From: Saccharothrix sp. HUAS TT1
GTDB taxonomy: Bacteria; Actinomycetota; Actinomycetes; Mycobacteriales; Pseudonocardiaceae
NCBI RefSeq assembly: GCF_040744945.1
Contig: NZ_CP160453.1
Span: 7,750,001 to 7,814,000, forward strand
Reading direction: 5' to 3'
Length of the DNA: 64,000 bases
Shown here: piece by piece, positions 26,409 through 34,060 of the stretch
How the letters are laid out: each line of letters starts with the position of its first letter
Position numbering within the stretch: the first letter of the stretch is position 1
Made by a program: the position numbers and the translations under genes
Notes under the pieces: model-generated
The model's database searches: none
What the model saw: the letters and a program-made list of their open reading frames with translations, nothing else
Told to the model about the DNA's origin: nothing

Positions 26409-27902
26409 TCACGAAGTCGGCAGGTACGCCGGTGCGCGGCGGGCGGGCGCGGCCCGTTCGAACGCGGCGGCGAACCGCAGCACCTCGGCGTCCGCGCGGT
26501 GGCCCGCCATGAACGACACCCCGATCGGCAGCGGTCCGGCGAACCCGGCCGGGACGGTGGCGTTCGGGTAGCCGGACACCGCCGCCGGTGTCGAGGAGCC
26601 CAGCTCGTAGGCGTCCCCGCGGCCGTACTCGGTCTTCCACGCCGGTCCGTTGGTCGGCGCCATGACCACGTCCAGCCGGTGCGCGGCCAGCACCTCGTCG
26701 AGGGACCGGCGGGCGAGCGAGGTCGCGGTGCGGCGCTGCTCGACGTACACCGGGTCGGTGATCGGCGGCGCCTGCTCCGCCGCCAGGAACAGCTCCTGGC
26801 CGAACCGGCTCAGCTCGACCGGGTCGGCCTCGTTGAACGCGATCAGCTCGGCCAGCGTGCGCGGCGCGCCCGGCCGGGTCCGCAGGTACCGCTCCAGGTC
26901 GTGCTTGAACTCGGTGATCAGCGCCGGGAACTCGGCCGCGTCCACCTGGTCCTGGTAGGGCAGCTCCACCTCGACCACGGTCGCGCCGGACCGCCGCAGC
27001 ACCCGCACGGCCTCCTCCACGACCCGGTCGGCCTCGGCGTTGCGGCCCGCCTTGCGCCACACGCCGACCCGCTTGCCGCTCAACGTCGCCGAACCGAGGT
27101 CGCGCGCGTAGTCGAAGCCCCTGCCCTCCAGAGCGGACATGAGGATCGCGGCGTCCACCACGTGCCTGGCCATCGGACCGGCGGTGTCCTGCCGCGCCGA
27201 GATCGGCACGACGCCGTCGCCGCTGACCCGGCCGAGCGTGGGCTTGAGGCCGACCACGCCGTTCTGCCCGGCCGGGCAGACGATCGAGCCGTCCGTCTCG
27301 GTGCCGACCGCGACCTGCGCCAGCGACGCCGCCACCGCCGCGCCCGAGCCGGACGACGAGCCGCACGGGTTGCGGTCGAGCACGTGCGGGTTGTTGGTCT
27401 GCCCGCCGATCCCGGACCAGCCGGAGGTGGAGGAGGTGGAGCGGAAGTTCGCCCACTCCGACAGGTTGGTCTTGCCCAGCACCACCGCGCCCGCGGCCCG
27501 CAGCCGGCGCACCAGCTCGGCGTCGTCGCGCGGCGGCACGCGGAGGGCGCGCGACCCAGCCGTGCTGCCCATCACCTTCGTGTCGATGTTGTCCTTGAGC
27601 AGCACCGGGATGCCGTCCATCGGCCCGCGCGCACGTCCCTGCCGACGTCGGCGGTCGCTCTCGGCGGCCTGCGCGAGCGCTTCGGGGTTCACCGCGACCA
27701 CGGAGCCGACCTTGCGGTCCACCACCTCGATGCGGCGCAGGTAGGCGCGGGTCAGGTCGACGGCGGTGAGCGTGCCCGCGTCCATCCGGCGGACCAGCTG
27801 CGGGATGGTGGCCGCGTCCAGGTTCTCGACCGGTCGGGTGGTGGCGCCGGCCGGCGGTGCGACGACGAGCACGCACAGCAGGGCGGCGAGCAGGGAGCGC
27901 AT
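26409..27902 (-). CDS. Secreted amidase-signature family hydrolase
   Basis: The 497-residue protein has a signal peptide (about 1-20, ending AGA). The amidase-signature triad can be assigned: Lys in IPVLLKDNIDT, cis-Ser in the GSSSGSGAAVA loop and nucleophilic Ser in TETDGSIVCPA. The closing block GYPNATVPAGFAGPLPIGVSFMAG is typical. Secreted members hydrolyse amides or peptides outside the cell; specificity is unknown. It lies 34 bp upstream of the dehydrogenase gene and may be co-transcribed with it. Confidence 0.92.
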   Translation of the reverse strand: MRSLLAALLCVLVVAPPAGATTRPVENLDAATIPQLVRRMDAGTLTAVDLTRAYLRRIEVVDRKVGSVVAVNPEALAQAAESDRRRRQGRARGPMDGIPVLLKDNIDTKVMGSTAGSRALRVPPRDDAELVRRLRAAGAVVLGKTNLSEWANFRSTSSTSGWSGIGGQTNNPHVLDRNPCGSSSGSGAAVAASLAQVAVGTETDGSIVCPAGQNGVVGLKPTLGRVSGDGVVPISARQDTAGPMARHVVDAAILMSALEGRGFDYARDLGSATLSGKRVGVWRKAGRNAEADRVVEEAVRVLRRSGATVVEVELPYQDQVDAAEFPALITEFKHDLERYLRTRPGAPRTLAELIAFNEADPVELSRFGQELFLAAEQAPPITDPVYVEQRRTATSLARRSLDEVLAAHRLDVVMAPTNGPAWKTEYGRGDAYELGSSTPAAVSGYPNATVPAGFAGPLPIGVSFMAGHRADAEVLRFAAAFERAAPARRAPAYLPTS

Positions 27903-27962
27903 GCTGGTACCCCAGCCCCGCCGGCCGGTCGGGTCAACCCGCCGTTCGTCGGCGACTTCGGG

Positions 27963-28121
27963 TCACCCGGCCGCACCGTCGCGGTTCACCCGGGCGTGCA
28001 GGCGTTCGCGGATCTCGTCCGGTGTGTAGGCGCGGCGCTTGCGCTCCGCGCGGGCGATCACCACCCCGGTCGCCGCCACACCCGCGACACCGGCCAGGCC
28101 GAGCAGCTTCCACCAGCGCAT
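27963..28121 (-). CDS. Small single-helix membrane protein (52 aa)
   Basis: This short ORF encodes a membrane helix (WWKLLGLAGVAGVAATGVVIA) followed by a basic patch (RAERKRRAYTP) and an amphipathic tail (DEIRERLHARV). Proteins with this pattern are widespread in actinomycetes; the function is unknown. A TAGCCT box ends 6 nt before the ATG, suggesting a leaderless transcript. Its start codon is only 17 nt from that of the divergent gene at 28139. Confidence 0.75.
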   Translation of the reverse strand: MRWWKLLGLAGVAGVAATGVVIARAERKRRAYTPDEIRERLHARVNRDGAAG

Positions 28122-28126
28122 CTGCC

Positions 28127-28133
28127 TAGGCTA
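28127..28133. promoter_or_regulatory. Overlapping divergent -10 boxes
   Basis: TAGGCT on the plus strand (28127-28132) and TAGCCT on the minus strand (28128-28133) overlap by 5 bp. Each ends exactly 6 nt before the start codon it serves (28139 and 28121). Confidence 0.5.
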
Positions 28134-28138
28134 CCGGG

Positions 28139-28771
28139 ATGGCTGGAACGAAGATCGGTCTGGACGAGGCGGTCGAGCTGACCCGCACCGGCGACGTGTG
28201 GCTGTTCCGCGGCAGCTCGGTGGCCGACCGCGCGATCCGGGTGACCACCAACAGCCCGGTCAACCACGTGGGCATGACCGTCGCGGTCGAGGACCTGCCG
28301 CCGCTGATGTGGCACGCCGAGCTGGGCCGTTCGCTGCCGGACGTGTGGACCGGCACGCACCACCGGGGCGTGCAGCTGCACGACCTGCGCGACGCGGTGC
28401 TGGTGTGGGCGCGCAAGTACGGGCAGCGGGCGTGGTTGCGGCAGCTCGACCGGGCCACCACGCAGGAGGAGGACGACGCCGTGCTGAAGACGGTGGCGCG
28501 GCTGAACGGCACGCCGTTCCCGTCCACCGCGCGGTTGGCGGGCAGGTGGCTGCGCGGCCGGCTGCCGAACGTGCGGCGGACCGCGGACGCCGCGCTGGAG
28601 ACGGCGTACTGCGCGGAGGTCGTGGCGGTGACGTACGAGGCGATGGGGTTGCTGCCCGCGGGCCGCCGGGCCAACTGGTACGACCCGGGCCGGTTCTGGA
28701 GCGGTGACGAGCTGGACCTGCTGGGCGGTGCGCGGCTGGGCGACGAGATCGCGGTGGAGATCCCGGCCTGA
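28139..28771 (+). CDS. YiiX-like permuted NlpC/P60 (papain-like) family protein
   Basis: The 210-residue cytoplasmic protein opens with GDVWLFRGSSVADRAIR. It contains the conserved His block SPVNHVGMTVA and, near residue 160, the Cys block TAYCAEVVAVTYEAMG. This His-before-Cys order is that of circularly permuted NlpC/P60 peptidases or acyltransferases (YiiX/YebB). Amide hydrolysis or lipid acyl transfer is therefore possible, with the substrate unknown. ATG 28139 fits both the motif and a leaderless promoter. It is divergent from the 52-residue membrane protein, whose product could be a partner. Confidence 0.75.
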   Translation: MAGTKIGLDEAVELTRTGDVWLFRGSSVADRAIRVTTNSPVNHVGMTVAVEDLPPLMWHAELGRSLPDVWTGTHHRGVQLHDLRDAVLVWARKYGQRAWLRQLDRATTQEEDDAVLKTVARLNGTPFPSTARLAGRWLRGRLPNVRRTADAALETAYCAEVVAVTYEAMGLLPAGRRANWYDPGRFWSGDELDLLGGARLGDEIAVEIPA

Positions 28772-28852
28772 ACCCGCGCCCCGGCGCGGTCGGACGCCCC
28801 CGCTTCCGGAAAACAGGCGCAACGCCCGCCGGGTCGCCCTACCATCCGACCG

Positions 28853-29785
28853 GTGATCAACCGTTCGGGTGTGGCGCTGGTGGCGCTCCTGCTGGTCGGC
28901 TGCACGGCCGAGGCCGACGTGCCCGCGCCGCCGCCGGCGACCGGGCTCTTGGGCGCGCTGGCGGGGGTGCGGGCCACCGACGAGTCGTCCGCCCTGGTCG
29001 AGTACGGCGACGTGGCGGCGGTGCGGTCGTTGCGGCAGCGGGACCCCGAGCGCTTCGCCGGGCTGCTCGGCCACGGCTACTCCGACCTCGCCGCGCGCGG
29101 CCCGGTGCTGCCCGACCTGCTCGGCTTCGACCCGGCGCTGGCGACCACGGCGCTGCGGGTCGGGCAGCCGCCGACGTGGGCCGCGGTGCTGCGGATGGAC
29201 GTCGACGTGGCCGCGGTGGACGCCAAGCTCGCCGCCCTCGGCGGTCGGCGGGACGACGGCGGCTCCTGGACGACCGCCCGCGACAACGAGGTCGACCGGG
29301 ACGGCCCGCTGGCGGCGGCCGGCATCGTGACCGGGTTCCAGCGGGTGCGGGTCGAGGCGGGCGCGGTGGCCCACGCGCCCGGCGGCGAGGCGCTGACGTG
29401 GGTCACCGAGCCACCGGGCGCGAAGTCGCTGGCCGCCGACCCGATGATCGGCGAGCTGGCCCGGTGCCTCGGCGAGGTGACGGCGGCGTTGATCAGCAAG
29501 CCGCGGAGCGGGCTGCCGGTGGCGGCGGGCGTGCGCACGACCCCGGCGGGCGAGGCCACCGAGGTCGTGTGCGTGCCCGACGAGAACCCCAAGGCGCTGG
29601 AGGACCTGGTGCGCACCAACCTGGACGCCGCGCCGTGGTCGACCGCGCTGCCCGGCGCGGCGGTCGAGCTGCCCGCCGACCAGACCGGCGTGGTGCGGGT
29701 GCTCGCGCCGACCGCGCCGGAGGTCAAGCCCGGCCGGGCGCTCGCGGCGTTGCAACGCGGTGAGCTGGCCGCGCTGTTCAGCTGA
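28853..29785 (+). CDS. Lipoprotein of unknown function
   Basis: The 310-residue protein has a short signal with lipobox (ALLLVGC) at about residue 17. The remainder is a soluble alpha/beta domain (VRATDESSALVEYGDVAAV, VLRMDVDVAAVDAKLAALGG, VVCVPDENPKALEDLVRTNL) also seen in other actinobacterial lipoproteins; I recognise no catalytic motif. TACCAT lies 7 nt before GTG 28853, again suggesting a leaderless mRNA. The last codons form the first copy of an 18-bp tandem repeat. Confidence 0.75.
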   Translation: MINRSGVALVALLLVGCTAEADVPAPPPATGLLGALAGVRATDESSALVEYGDVAAVRSLRQRDPERFAGLLGHGYSDLAARGPVLPDLLGFDPALATTALRVGQPPTWAAVLRMDVDVAAVDAKLAALGGRRDDGGSWTTARDNEVDRDGPLAAAGIVTGFQRVRVEAGAVAHAPGGEALTWVTEPPGAKSLAADPMIGELARCLGEVTAALISKPRSGLPVAAGVRTTPAGEATEVVCVPDENPKALEDLVRTNLDAAPWSTALPGAAVELPADQTGVVRVLAPTAPEVKPGRALAALQRGELAALFS

Positions 29786-29875
29786 CTCGCGCTGTTGGGC
29801 CGACCCGCGCTGTCCGGCCGACCCGCGCTGTCCGGCCGACCCGCGCTGTCCAGCTGGTCCGCGATGTCCGGCCGA
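29768..29875. repeat. 18-bp tandem repeat starting in the lipoprotein stop region
   Basis: Six units of 18 bp (consensus cccgcgctgtccggccga) run from 29768 to 29875. The first unit contains the last codons and stop of the lipoprotein gene. The array ends 6 bp before the convergent permease stop. Confidence 0.88.
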
Positions 29876-29881
29876 CCCCGC

Positions 29882-30733
29882 TCAGTCGAACCGCTGCGCG
29901 ACCTGCTCGCGCTTGGCCGCCACCGAGGAACCCGACTCGCGCCGGGCCATCCGGCGCAGCACCACCGGCGCCAGGACCAGGCCCGCCGCGGCCCACGCGC
30001 CCAGCGCGACCGCGGTCCACAGGGGCCGCCACGAGCCGCCGACCTCGGCCGCCGCCACCGAGTCCGGCAGCAGCGCCGACCGCAGGCCGAGCCCCGTCCA
30101 GTACAGCGGGAACGCCTGGCCGACCTGCTGCAGCCACCCCGGCAGCGCGGTGATCGGGTAGAACACGCCCGACACCACCACCAGCACCATGATCAGCAGG
30201 GTGACGAAGCCGAGGCTCTGGGTGCTGCCGAACACCGCGCCCAGGACCGCGCCGATGGGCAGGATCGCGAGCAGCCCGAGCGCCAGCACCCACACCAGCG
30301 TCAGCCACGTCGACACCCGGCCCGGCTCCAGGCCGTCGAACAGCAGCAGCGCGGGCGCCAGGACGACCAGCAGCACGGTCACCGTCAGCGCCGCCTTGCC
30401 CAGCACCCGGCCGACGAAGTAGGCGAGCACGCCGTTCGGCGTGGCCCGCGCCCGCAGCAGCGTGCCGTCCTCGCGGTCCATGGTCAGCGCCAGCGCCAGC
30501 CCCATCAGGCCGGTGAAGACCACGCCCATGGCGAGGATGCCGGGCACCGCCTGCGCGCCGAGCGGGAAGTCCGCGCCGGGCGTCGCGCCGTCGCCGAACG
30601 CGTGCATCACCAGGAGCGCGACCACCGGCATCCACAGCCAGCCCATCAGCTCGCCGGGGTTGCGCAGGGTCTGGCCGAACTCGATCCGGCCGCGCCGCAC
30701 ACCGGCGCGCACCGCCACCGCCCTGGGGTTCAC
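29882..30733 (-). CDS. ABC-2 type transporter permease
   Basis: The 283-residue protein has six membrane helices in the ABC-2/DrrB pattern (GWLWMPVVALLVMHAF, VPGILAMGVVFTGLMGLALAL, LTVTVLLVVLAPALLL, LALGLLAILPIGAVLGAVFG, FVTLLIMVLVVVSGVFYPI, and a final one) with the conserved DREDGTLLRARATP loop. The GTG start at 30733 overlaps the ATPase stop by 4 bp (GTGA). It probably exports a hydrophobic compound such as a drug or lipid. Confidence 0.9.
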   Translation of the reverse strand: MNPRAVAVRAGVRRGRIEFGQTLRNPGELMGWLWMPVVALLVMHAFGDGATPGADFPLGAQAVPGILAMGVVFTGLMGLALALTMDREDGTLLRARATPNGVLAYFVGRVLGKAALTVTVLLVVLAPALLLFDGLEPGRVSTWLTLVWVLALGLLAILPIGAVLGAVFGSTQSLGFVTLLIMVLVVVSGVFYPITALPGWLQQVGQAFPLYWTGLGLRSALLPDSVAAAEVGGSWRPLWTAVALGAWAAAGLVLAPVVLRRMARRESGSSVAAKREQVAQRFD

Positions 30734-31614
30734 GCGGTCACCGCCTCGGACTCGCGCACCAGCGCCAGGTACACGTCCTCCAGGCTCGCCCGGCGCACCT
30801 CCAGGTCGTCCACCGCCCTGCCGTGCTCGGCGAACAACTCTCGCACGTAACCGGTGGAGTCCGCCACGGACAGCACGTGCTCGCGGCCGTCGAGGCGGTA
30901 CCGCACCTCGGCCTCGCCCGCGATCCGGGCGGCCAGCTCCGCCGCCGTGCCGTCGGCGACCACCCGGCCGGCCGCCAGCACCACGATCCGGTCGGCCAGC
31001 TTCTCCGCCTCGGCCAGGTCGTGCGTGGTGAGCAGGATCGCGGTGCCGGTGAGCCGGCGCACCAGCTCGTGGAACCCGCGCCGCGCCTCGGGGTCGAAGC
31101 CGACCGTCGGCTCGTCCAGGAACAGCAGGTCGGGCCGGCCCACCAGGCCGACCGCGACGTCCAGCCGCCGCCGCTGCCCGCCGGAGAGCGCGCCGACCCG
31201 GCGGTCGGCGTGGTCGGTGAGGCCGACCAGCCCGATCAGCTCGTCCGGGTCGAACACCCGCTCGCGGTAGGGCCGGTAGAACAGGCTCAGGTAGGACAGC
31301 AGCTCGCGCACCCGCCACCGGCCGTGGTCCCGCCACGACTGGAGGACCACGCCCAGCCGGGCGCGCCACGCCTCGTCGCCCTCGTCCGGGTCGACGCCGA
31401 GCACCCGGACGTCGCCGGCCGACCGCTTGCGGAAGCCCTCCAGGATCTCGATGGTGGTGGTCTTGCCCGCGCCGTTGGGCCCGAGCAGCACCACCACCTC
31501 GCCGGGCGCGACGGTCAGGTCCACCCCCTTCAGCACGTCGGCGGAGCCGTAGCGCATGCGCAGGTCCCGCACGTGCACCACCACCTGTTCCCGCTGGTCG
31601 TCGTCGTGATTCAT
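30730..31614 (-). CDS. ABC-2 exporter ATP-binding protein (DrrA-like)
   Basis: The 294-residue ATPase has Walker A (LLGPNGAGKTTTIEIL), Q-loop (VVLQSWRDHGRW), signature (LSGGQRRRLDVAVGL), Walker B (LLFLDEPTVGFDPEARRG) and H-loop (LLTTHDLAEAEKL), plus the C-terminal DrrA-type regulatory tail. It is the first gene of a two-gene export operon. A TACGGT box ends 7 nt before ATG 31614 and lies inside a perfect palindrome, so expression is probably repressed at this site. The divergent double-MerR gene is a candidate regulator. Confidence 0.93.
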   Translation of the reverse strand: MNHDDDQREQVVVHVRDLRMRYGSADVLKGVDLTVAPGEVVVLLGPNGAGKTTTIEILEGFRKRSAGDVRVLGVDPDEGDEAWRARLGVVLQSWRDHGRWRVRELLSYLSLFYRPYRERVFDPDELIGLVGLTDHADRRVGALSGGQRRRLDVAVGLVGRPDLLFLDEPTVGFDPEARRGFHELVRRLTGTAILLTTHDLAEAEKLADRIVVLAAGRVVADGTAAELAARIAGEAEVRYRLDGREHVLSVADSTGYVRELFAEHGRAVDDLEVRRASLEDVYLALVRESEAVTA

Positions 31615-31615
31615 G

Positions 31616-31637
31616 ACTTCAACCGTATCGTTGAAGT
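31616..31637. promoter_or_regulatory. Perfect palindrome over the ABC operon promoter
   Basis: ACTTCAAC-cgtatc-GTTGAAGT is a perfect 8+6+8 inverted repeat covering the -10 box (TACGGT, minus strand, 31622-31627). Confidence 0.6.
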
Positions 31638-31696
31638 ACCCTGTTTAAGGTTGCGCGAGTGAGTCCCTGGCTAGTCGTCCGAGCTGTCGGACAACC

Positions 31697-31713
31697 TTCA
31701 AATTCCCGTTGAA
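31697..31713. promoter_or_regulatory. Second TTCAA/TTGAA half-site pair upstream of the merR-like gene
   Basis: TTCAA-N7-TTGAA repeats the core of the 31616 palindrome (TTCAA-N8-TTGAA) and lies 28 nt before the GTG of the divergent regulator. Confidence 0.4.
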
Positions 31714-31740
31714 CCCGTCGGCTCGTGCGGAGGACTGCTC

Positions 31741-32442
31741 GTGGGGCTTCGCCCGGTGGACCTGGCCCGCGCGGCGGGCATCTCGGCCCAGCAGGTGCGC
31801 AACTACCTCGACGCCGGCGTCCTGCCGCCCGCCGAGCGGTCGCCCGCCGGGTACCGGGTGCTCGACGAGCGGCACCGGCAGGCGGTGACGACGTACCGGG
31901 CGCTGGGCCGGGGGTACGGCTGGGACGCCGCCAAGGCCATCATGCGCGCCCTGCACACCGGCTCGCCCGACGTGGCCCTGGCCGGGGTCGACGCGGTGCA
32001 CGCGGCGGCGCACGAGCAGCGGCAGGCGCTGCGGGCGACGGCCGTCGCGCTGGAGGCGGTGGCCGGGCACCCGCCGGACAGCGTGCCGCGGACCGGGCTG
32101 CGGGTCGGCGAGGTGGCCGCCCGGCTGGGCGTGCGGCCGTCCGCGCTGCGGGTGTGGGAGGCCGCCGGGCTGCTCGCGCCGGGCCGCGACACCGACGGCC
32201 ACCGCCGCTTCGGCCCGACCGACGTCCGCGACGCGCGGCTGGTCGCCATGCTGCGGCAGGGCCGCTACCCGCTGCCCGCGATCAAGCCGATCATGGACGA
32301 GTTCCGCAGCTCCGGCGGCGCGGACGCGCTGCGGGCCGCCATCGCCGCCCGGGAGGCCGACCTGGTCCTGCGGGCGAGGGCGATGCTGGCCGCCGCCACC
32401 GCCCTGCACGGCTACCTGGAGGTGGTCAGCCCGGCGTCGTAG
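31741..32442 (+). CDS. MerR-family regulator with two MerR DNA-binding domains
   Basis: The 233-residue protein carries two complete winged-helix modules: residues of about 3-70 (VDLARAAGISAQQVRNYLDAGVLPP and GYRVLDERHRQAV) and about 102-170 (GEVAARLGVRPSALRVWEAAGLLAP and HRRFGPTDVRDARL). Each has its own linker helix. Ordinary MerR regulators have one domain and dimerise; here one chain could bind an operator alone or bridge two. GTG 31741 is preceded by GGAGG. It is divergent from the ABC exporter. Its 3' end overlaps the convergent response regulator by 31 nt. Confidence 0.85.
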   Translation: MGLRPVDLARAAGISAQQVRNYLDAGVLPPAERSPAGYRVLDERHRQAVTTYRALGRGYGWDAAKAIMRALHTGSPDVALAGVDAVHAAAHEQRQALRATAVALEAVAGHPPDSVPRTGLRVGEVAARLGVRPSALRVWEAAGLLAPGRDTDGHRRFGPTDVRDARLVAMLRQGRYPLPAIKPIMDEFRSSGGADALRAAIAAREADLVLRARAMLAAATALHGYLEVVSPAS

Positions 32443-33068
32443 GCGAGGATCGCGGCCTGGACGCGGTTCGCCACGCCGAGCCGCTGCAGGATCGCGCTGA
32501 CGTGCGCCTTCACCGTGCCCTCGACGACGTCCAGGCGGCGGGCGATGTCCTGGTTGGTCAGGCCCTCTCCCACCAGCGCCAGCACGTCGCGCTCCCGCGC
32601 GGTGAGGGCGGCCACCCGCTTGCGGGCGTCGTCGTGGCGGCCGAACCGCCCACCGCGCAGGTCGGCCACCAGCCGGTGCGCGATCTTCGGCGACAGGTAC
32701 GCCGCGCCGTCGGCGGCGGCGCGCACGCCGATCAGCAGCTCCCTCGGGTCGGCCGCCTTGAGCAGGAAGCCGCTGGCCCCCTCGGCCAACGCCCGCGCCA
32801 CGTGCTCGTCCTCGTCGAACGTGGTCAGCACGACCACCGCGACCTCCGGCGCGACGCGGCGCAGCTCGGCGGCGGCGGCCAGGCCGTCCAGGCGGGGCAT
32901 CCGGACGTCCAGCAGCACGACGTCCGGCCGGTGCTCGCGAGCCAGCTCGACCGCCTCCCGGCCGTCCACGGCCTCGGCGACCACCTCGATGCCCGGGTCG
33001 GTGGCGAGGATCGCCCGCACGCCCGCGCGGACCATCGCCTCGTCGTCGGCCAGCAGCACCCGGATCAC
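32412..33068 (-). CDS. NarL/LuxR-type response regulator
   Basis: The 218-residue protein has a receiver domain (acidic pocket in LLADDEAMVR, phospho-acceptor Asp in DVVLLDVRMP, Thr in VVVLTTF, Lys in FLLKAAD) and a C-terminal LuxR helix-turn-helix (LTARERDVLALVGEGLTNQDIARRL). It is the cognate partner of the kinase encoded 4 bp upstream by overlap. Its coding end overlaps the opposite-strand merR-like gene. Confidence 0.93.
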   Translation of the reverse strand: MIRVLLADDEAMVRAGVRAILATDPGIEVVAEAVDGREAVELAREHRPDVVLLDVRMPRLDGLAAAAELRRVAPEVAVVVLTTFDEDEHVARALAEGASGFLLKAADPRELLIGVRAAADGAAYLSPKIAHRLVADLRGGRFGRHDDARKRVAALTARERDVLALVGEGLTNQDIARRLDVVEGTVKAHVSAILQRLGVANRVQAAILAYDAGLTTSR

Positions 33069-34042
33069 GACGCCCCGCCTCCCCCGACGCGGAACCGCGC
33101 CGCCACGGTGAACCGGCCCGCCGCCGCGCCCGAGCGCAACGTGCCGCCGACCAGCCGGACCCGTTCGGCCAGACCCGCCAACCCACTGCCGTCACCGGCC
33201 CCGTCCGGTGACCCACCACCGGGTGACACCGGGTTCTCGACCGTGACCGAGACCTCGTCGGCCGCGTGGTGCAGCCGCACGGTCACCGGGAGGCCGGGCG
33301 CGTGCCGGGCGGCGTTGGTCAGGGCCTCCTGCACCACCCGGTGCACGGCGCGGTCCACCAGCGGGGGCAGCGGGGCCGGGTCGCCGGTCCGGGTCAGCGC
33401 CACCGGCAGGCCGGCCCGCGCGGCCCGCTCCACCAAGGTCTCCACCGCCTCGTCCGGCGGGTCCACCGGCGTCGCGCCCTCCCGCAGCACGCCCACCGTC
33501 CGCCGCAGCCGGTCGGTGGCGGTCACCGCCGACTCGCGCAACCCCGCCGCCGCCCGGCGGTCCGGCTCGGTGGCGGCGGTCAGCTCCAGCGCGCCGGCGC
33601 GCAGCGCGATCAACGCCAGCTCGTGGCCGAGCGAGTCGTGCACGTCCGCCGCGATCCGGGCCCGCTCGCGCAGCCCGGCCCGGTCCGCGACCAGCTCCTG
33701 CGCCCGCTCCAACTGCGCGATCCGCTCCCGTCCCGCCTCGATCAGCTCGGCCTGCTGCCGCCGGGACAGGCCGGCGAGCCACGGCAGCACCACCACCAGG
33801 CCCAGGCTCGCCAACGCGCCGACGCCCTCCCACAACCGCACCGCGGCGATCACCAGCCCACCGGCCGCCGCCGCGCCGACCACCAGCCAGCCGCGCGGCG
33901 CCGGCAGCCGCCTGCCGATCAGGTAGGCCAGCACCGCCAGCGCCGGGTACGCCACCTGCCGCCACGCCGGCAGCGCGTCCGTGGCCACGCCGTTGGCCAG
34001 CGCCGCGCCCGCGACCACCGCCAGCACCAAGCCGTTCCGCAC
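33065..34042 (-). CDS. NarL-type sensor histidine kinase
   Basis: The 325-residue kinase has about five hydrophobic segments at its N-terminus, a DHp phosphorylation motif (ARIAADVHDSLGHELALIALRAG, His in DVHDSLGH) and a HATPase_c domain (N-box QEALTNAARHA, G-box GSGLAGLAERV). There is no large extracytoplasmic sensor domain, so the membrane segments may sense directly. TAGGGT precedes GTG 34042 by 7 nt, favouring that start over GTG 34051. It forms an operon with the response regulator. Confidence 0.9.
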   Translation of the reverse strand: MRNGLVLAVVAGAALANGVATDALPAWRQVAYPALAVLAYLIGRRLPAPRGWLVVGAAAAGGLVIAAVRLWEGVGALASLGLVVVLPWLAGLSRRQQAELIEAGRERIAQLERAQELVADRAGLRERARIAADVHDSLGHELALIALRAGALELTAATEPDRRAAAGLRESAVTATDRLRRTVGVLREGATPVDPPDEAVETLVERAARAGLPVALTRTGDPAPLPPLVDRAVHRVVQEALTNAARHAPGLPVTVRLHHAADEVSVTVENPVSPGGGSPDGAGDGSGLAGLAERVRLVGGTLRSGAAAGRFTVAARFRVGGGGAS

Positions 34043-34060
34043 AGCCCGCACCCTACGTCC

